A DNA stretch of 13,653 nucleotides from JBEKCP01 sp050014815. GTDB taxonomy: Bacteria > Planctomycetota > Planctomycetia > Pirellulales > Thermoguttaceae. Position 1 is the first letter of the stretch, and every line of letters begins with the position of its first letter. Made by a program: the position numbers and the translations under genes. Where the stretch lies: NCBI GenBank assembly GCA_050014815.1, contig JBEKCP010000079.1:1-13653 (forward strand), read 5' to 3'. Under the pieces are notes generated by a model. The model was not told the origin of the DNA. It did no database searches and saw only the letters and a program-made list of their open reading frames with translations. This document shows, piece after piece, positions 13,153 to 13,653 of the stretch.

Positions 13153-13653
13153 ATGGAAACACCTCACGATCTGCAACGAGCCACCGGCGGACGCTTCCTC
13201 GGGGACGCCGCGGGAGCCAAGGGGCGCCCCGACGCAGCGACGCCGCTGGGCCGGATCGTCACCGACAGCCGGCAAGTCGAGCCGGGTGACGTCTTCTGGA
13301 CCCTTCAGGGGCCGAATCACGACGGGATGGGATTCCTCGACGAAGCATTGAATCGCGGCGCCACGGGCGCCATCGTCGGCGCAGGGGCCGAAGCACAACT
13401 TGCCCCGGAAGGCGACCCGCAGGGTATCCGGTCCTCGTCGGGCGCCTGGCTGCTTGCAGTCGAGGACAAGTACCGCGCTTTGGTCCAATGGGCGGCCTGG
13501 AAGCGCGAGCGATTCACCGGCACGCTCGTGGCCGTGACCGGCAGCGTCGGCAAGACGGCCGCGCGGCAGATGATCCACACGGTCCTGGCCTCCCGGCTCA
13601 CGGGAACGGCCAGTCCGAAGAACTTCAACAACCACTTCGGCGTTCCGCTGAGC
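13153..13653 (+). CDS. murF: UDP-MurNAc-tripeptide--D-Ala-D-Ala ligase, N-terminal part (runs off window)
   Basis: 167 codons are open to the right edge. From the ATG at 13153 the protein begins METPHDLQRATGGRFLGDAA, has TDSR at 37-40 and PGDVFWTLQGPNHDGMGFLD in the N-terminal substrate domain. The ATP loop VTGSVGKTAAR is at 128-138, followed by GTASPKNFNNHFGVPLS, a MurF signature. MurF adds D-Ala-D-Ala to the UDP-MurNAc-tripeptide made by MurE, and the gene order murE-murF is the usual one in division/cell-wall clusters. The residue after GKT is alanine, where Mur ligases usually have Thr or Ser. There is no clear Shine-Dalgarno before the ATG. The gap to murE is about 30 bases and contains one unit of the AGGGATTT repeat. 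The central and C-terminal domains are outside the window. Confidence 0.93.
   Translation, partial: METPHDLQRATGGRFLGDAAGAKGRPDAATPLGRIVTDSRQVEPGDVFWTLQGPNHDGMGFLDEALNRGATGAIVGAGAEAQLAPEGDPQGIRSSSGAWLLAVEDKYRALVQWAAWKRERFTGTLVAVTGSVGKTAARQMIHTVLASRLTGTASPKNFNNHFGVPLS

Noticed and set aside
1..13653. CRISPR arrays, tRNA or rRNA genes, insertion-sequence transposases
   Set aside because: I looked for regularly spaced repeats, tRNA-like cloverleaf ends (GGTTCGA) and transposase motifs and saw none; the repeats present are short palindromes or tandem units.

Overview
The window is high-GC DNA that most likely comes from a planctomycete (Planctomycetota, Pirellulales-like). I base this on recall of family and repeat styles, not on a search. 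The clues are GGGGACAGTCCC-type palindromic repeats, a paired inverted repeat reading CACTAGCCCGA, a CACTGCTT/AAGCAGTG hairpin, a WecA/MraY-like protein with a long cytoplasmic tail, and a murE-murF pair whose P-loop region ends in KNFNNHFGVPLS.

Left part, plus strand (1-6909). The 3' end of a glycosyl-1-phosphate transferase-like gene is followed by about 490 bases with no intact gene. That gap holds a probable remnant of a DUF5615-type toxin gene and a candidate promoter. Next comes a compact five-gene chaperone operon: a large TPR protein, a mini J-domain protein in which HPD has become PPD, a divergent GrpE, a 595-residue Hsp70 (DnaK-like), and a small zinc-ribbon/helical-repeat protein. 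Three of the four junctions are tight, and two are ATGA overlaps. The grpE-hsp70 junction is instead a seven-unit heptanucleotide array that runs into the hsp70 start codon. The set looks like a dedicated Hsp70 machine (ATPase, exchange factor, J-type partner, two helical-repeat partners) with an unknown client.

Middle, minus strand (7043-11144). Reading in the direction of transcription, there is a beta-class DNA methyltransferase overlapping a PD-(D/E)xK-type restriction endonuclease by ATGA, then an HTH/PTS-IIA fusion protein, then a Tat-exported FAD-dependent oxidoreductase. The methyltransferase/endonuclease pair is visibly lower in GC than its surroundings and is probably an acquired type II restriction-modification system.

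Right part, plus strand (11364-13653). A cluster of short repeats and a promoter candidate precede murE (meso-diaminopimelate-type) and the start of murF, which runs off the window. murE carries an in-frame 72-nt insertion of the same palindromic repeat that lies between the two convergent operons at 6918-7004. I consider this repeat-encoded peptide inside an essential cell-wall enzyme, and the Hsp70 module with its histidine-less J protein, the most interesting parts of the window.
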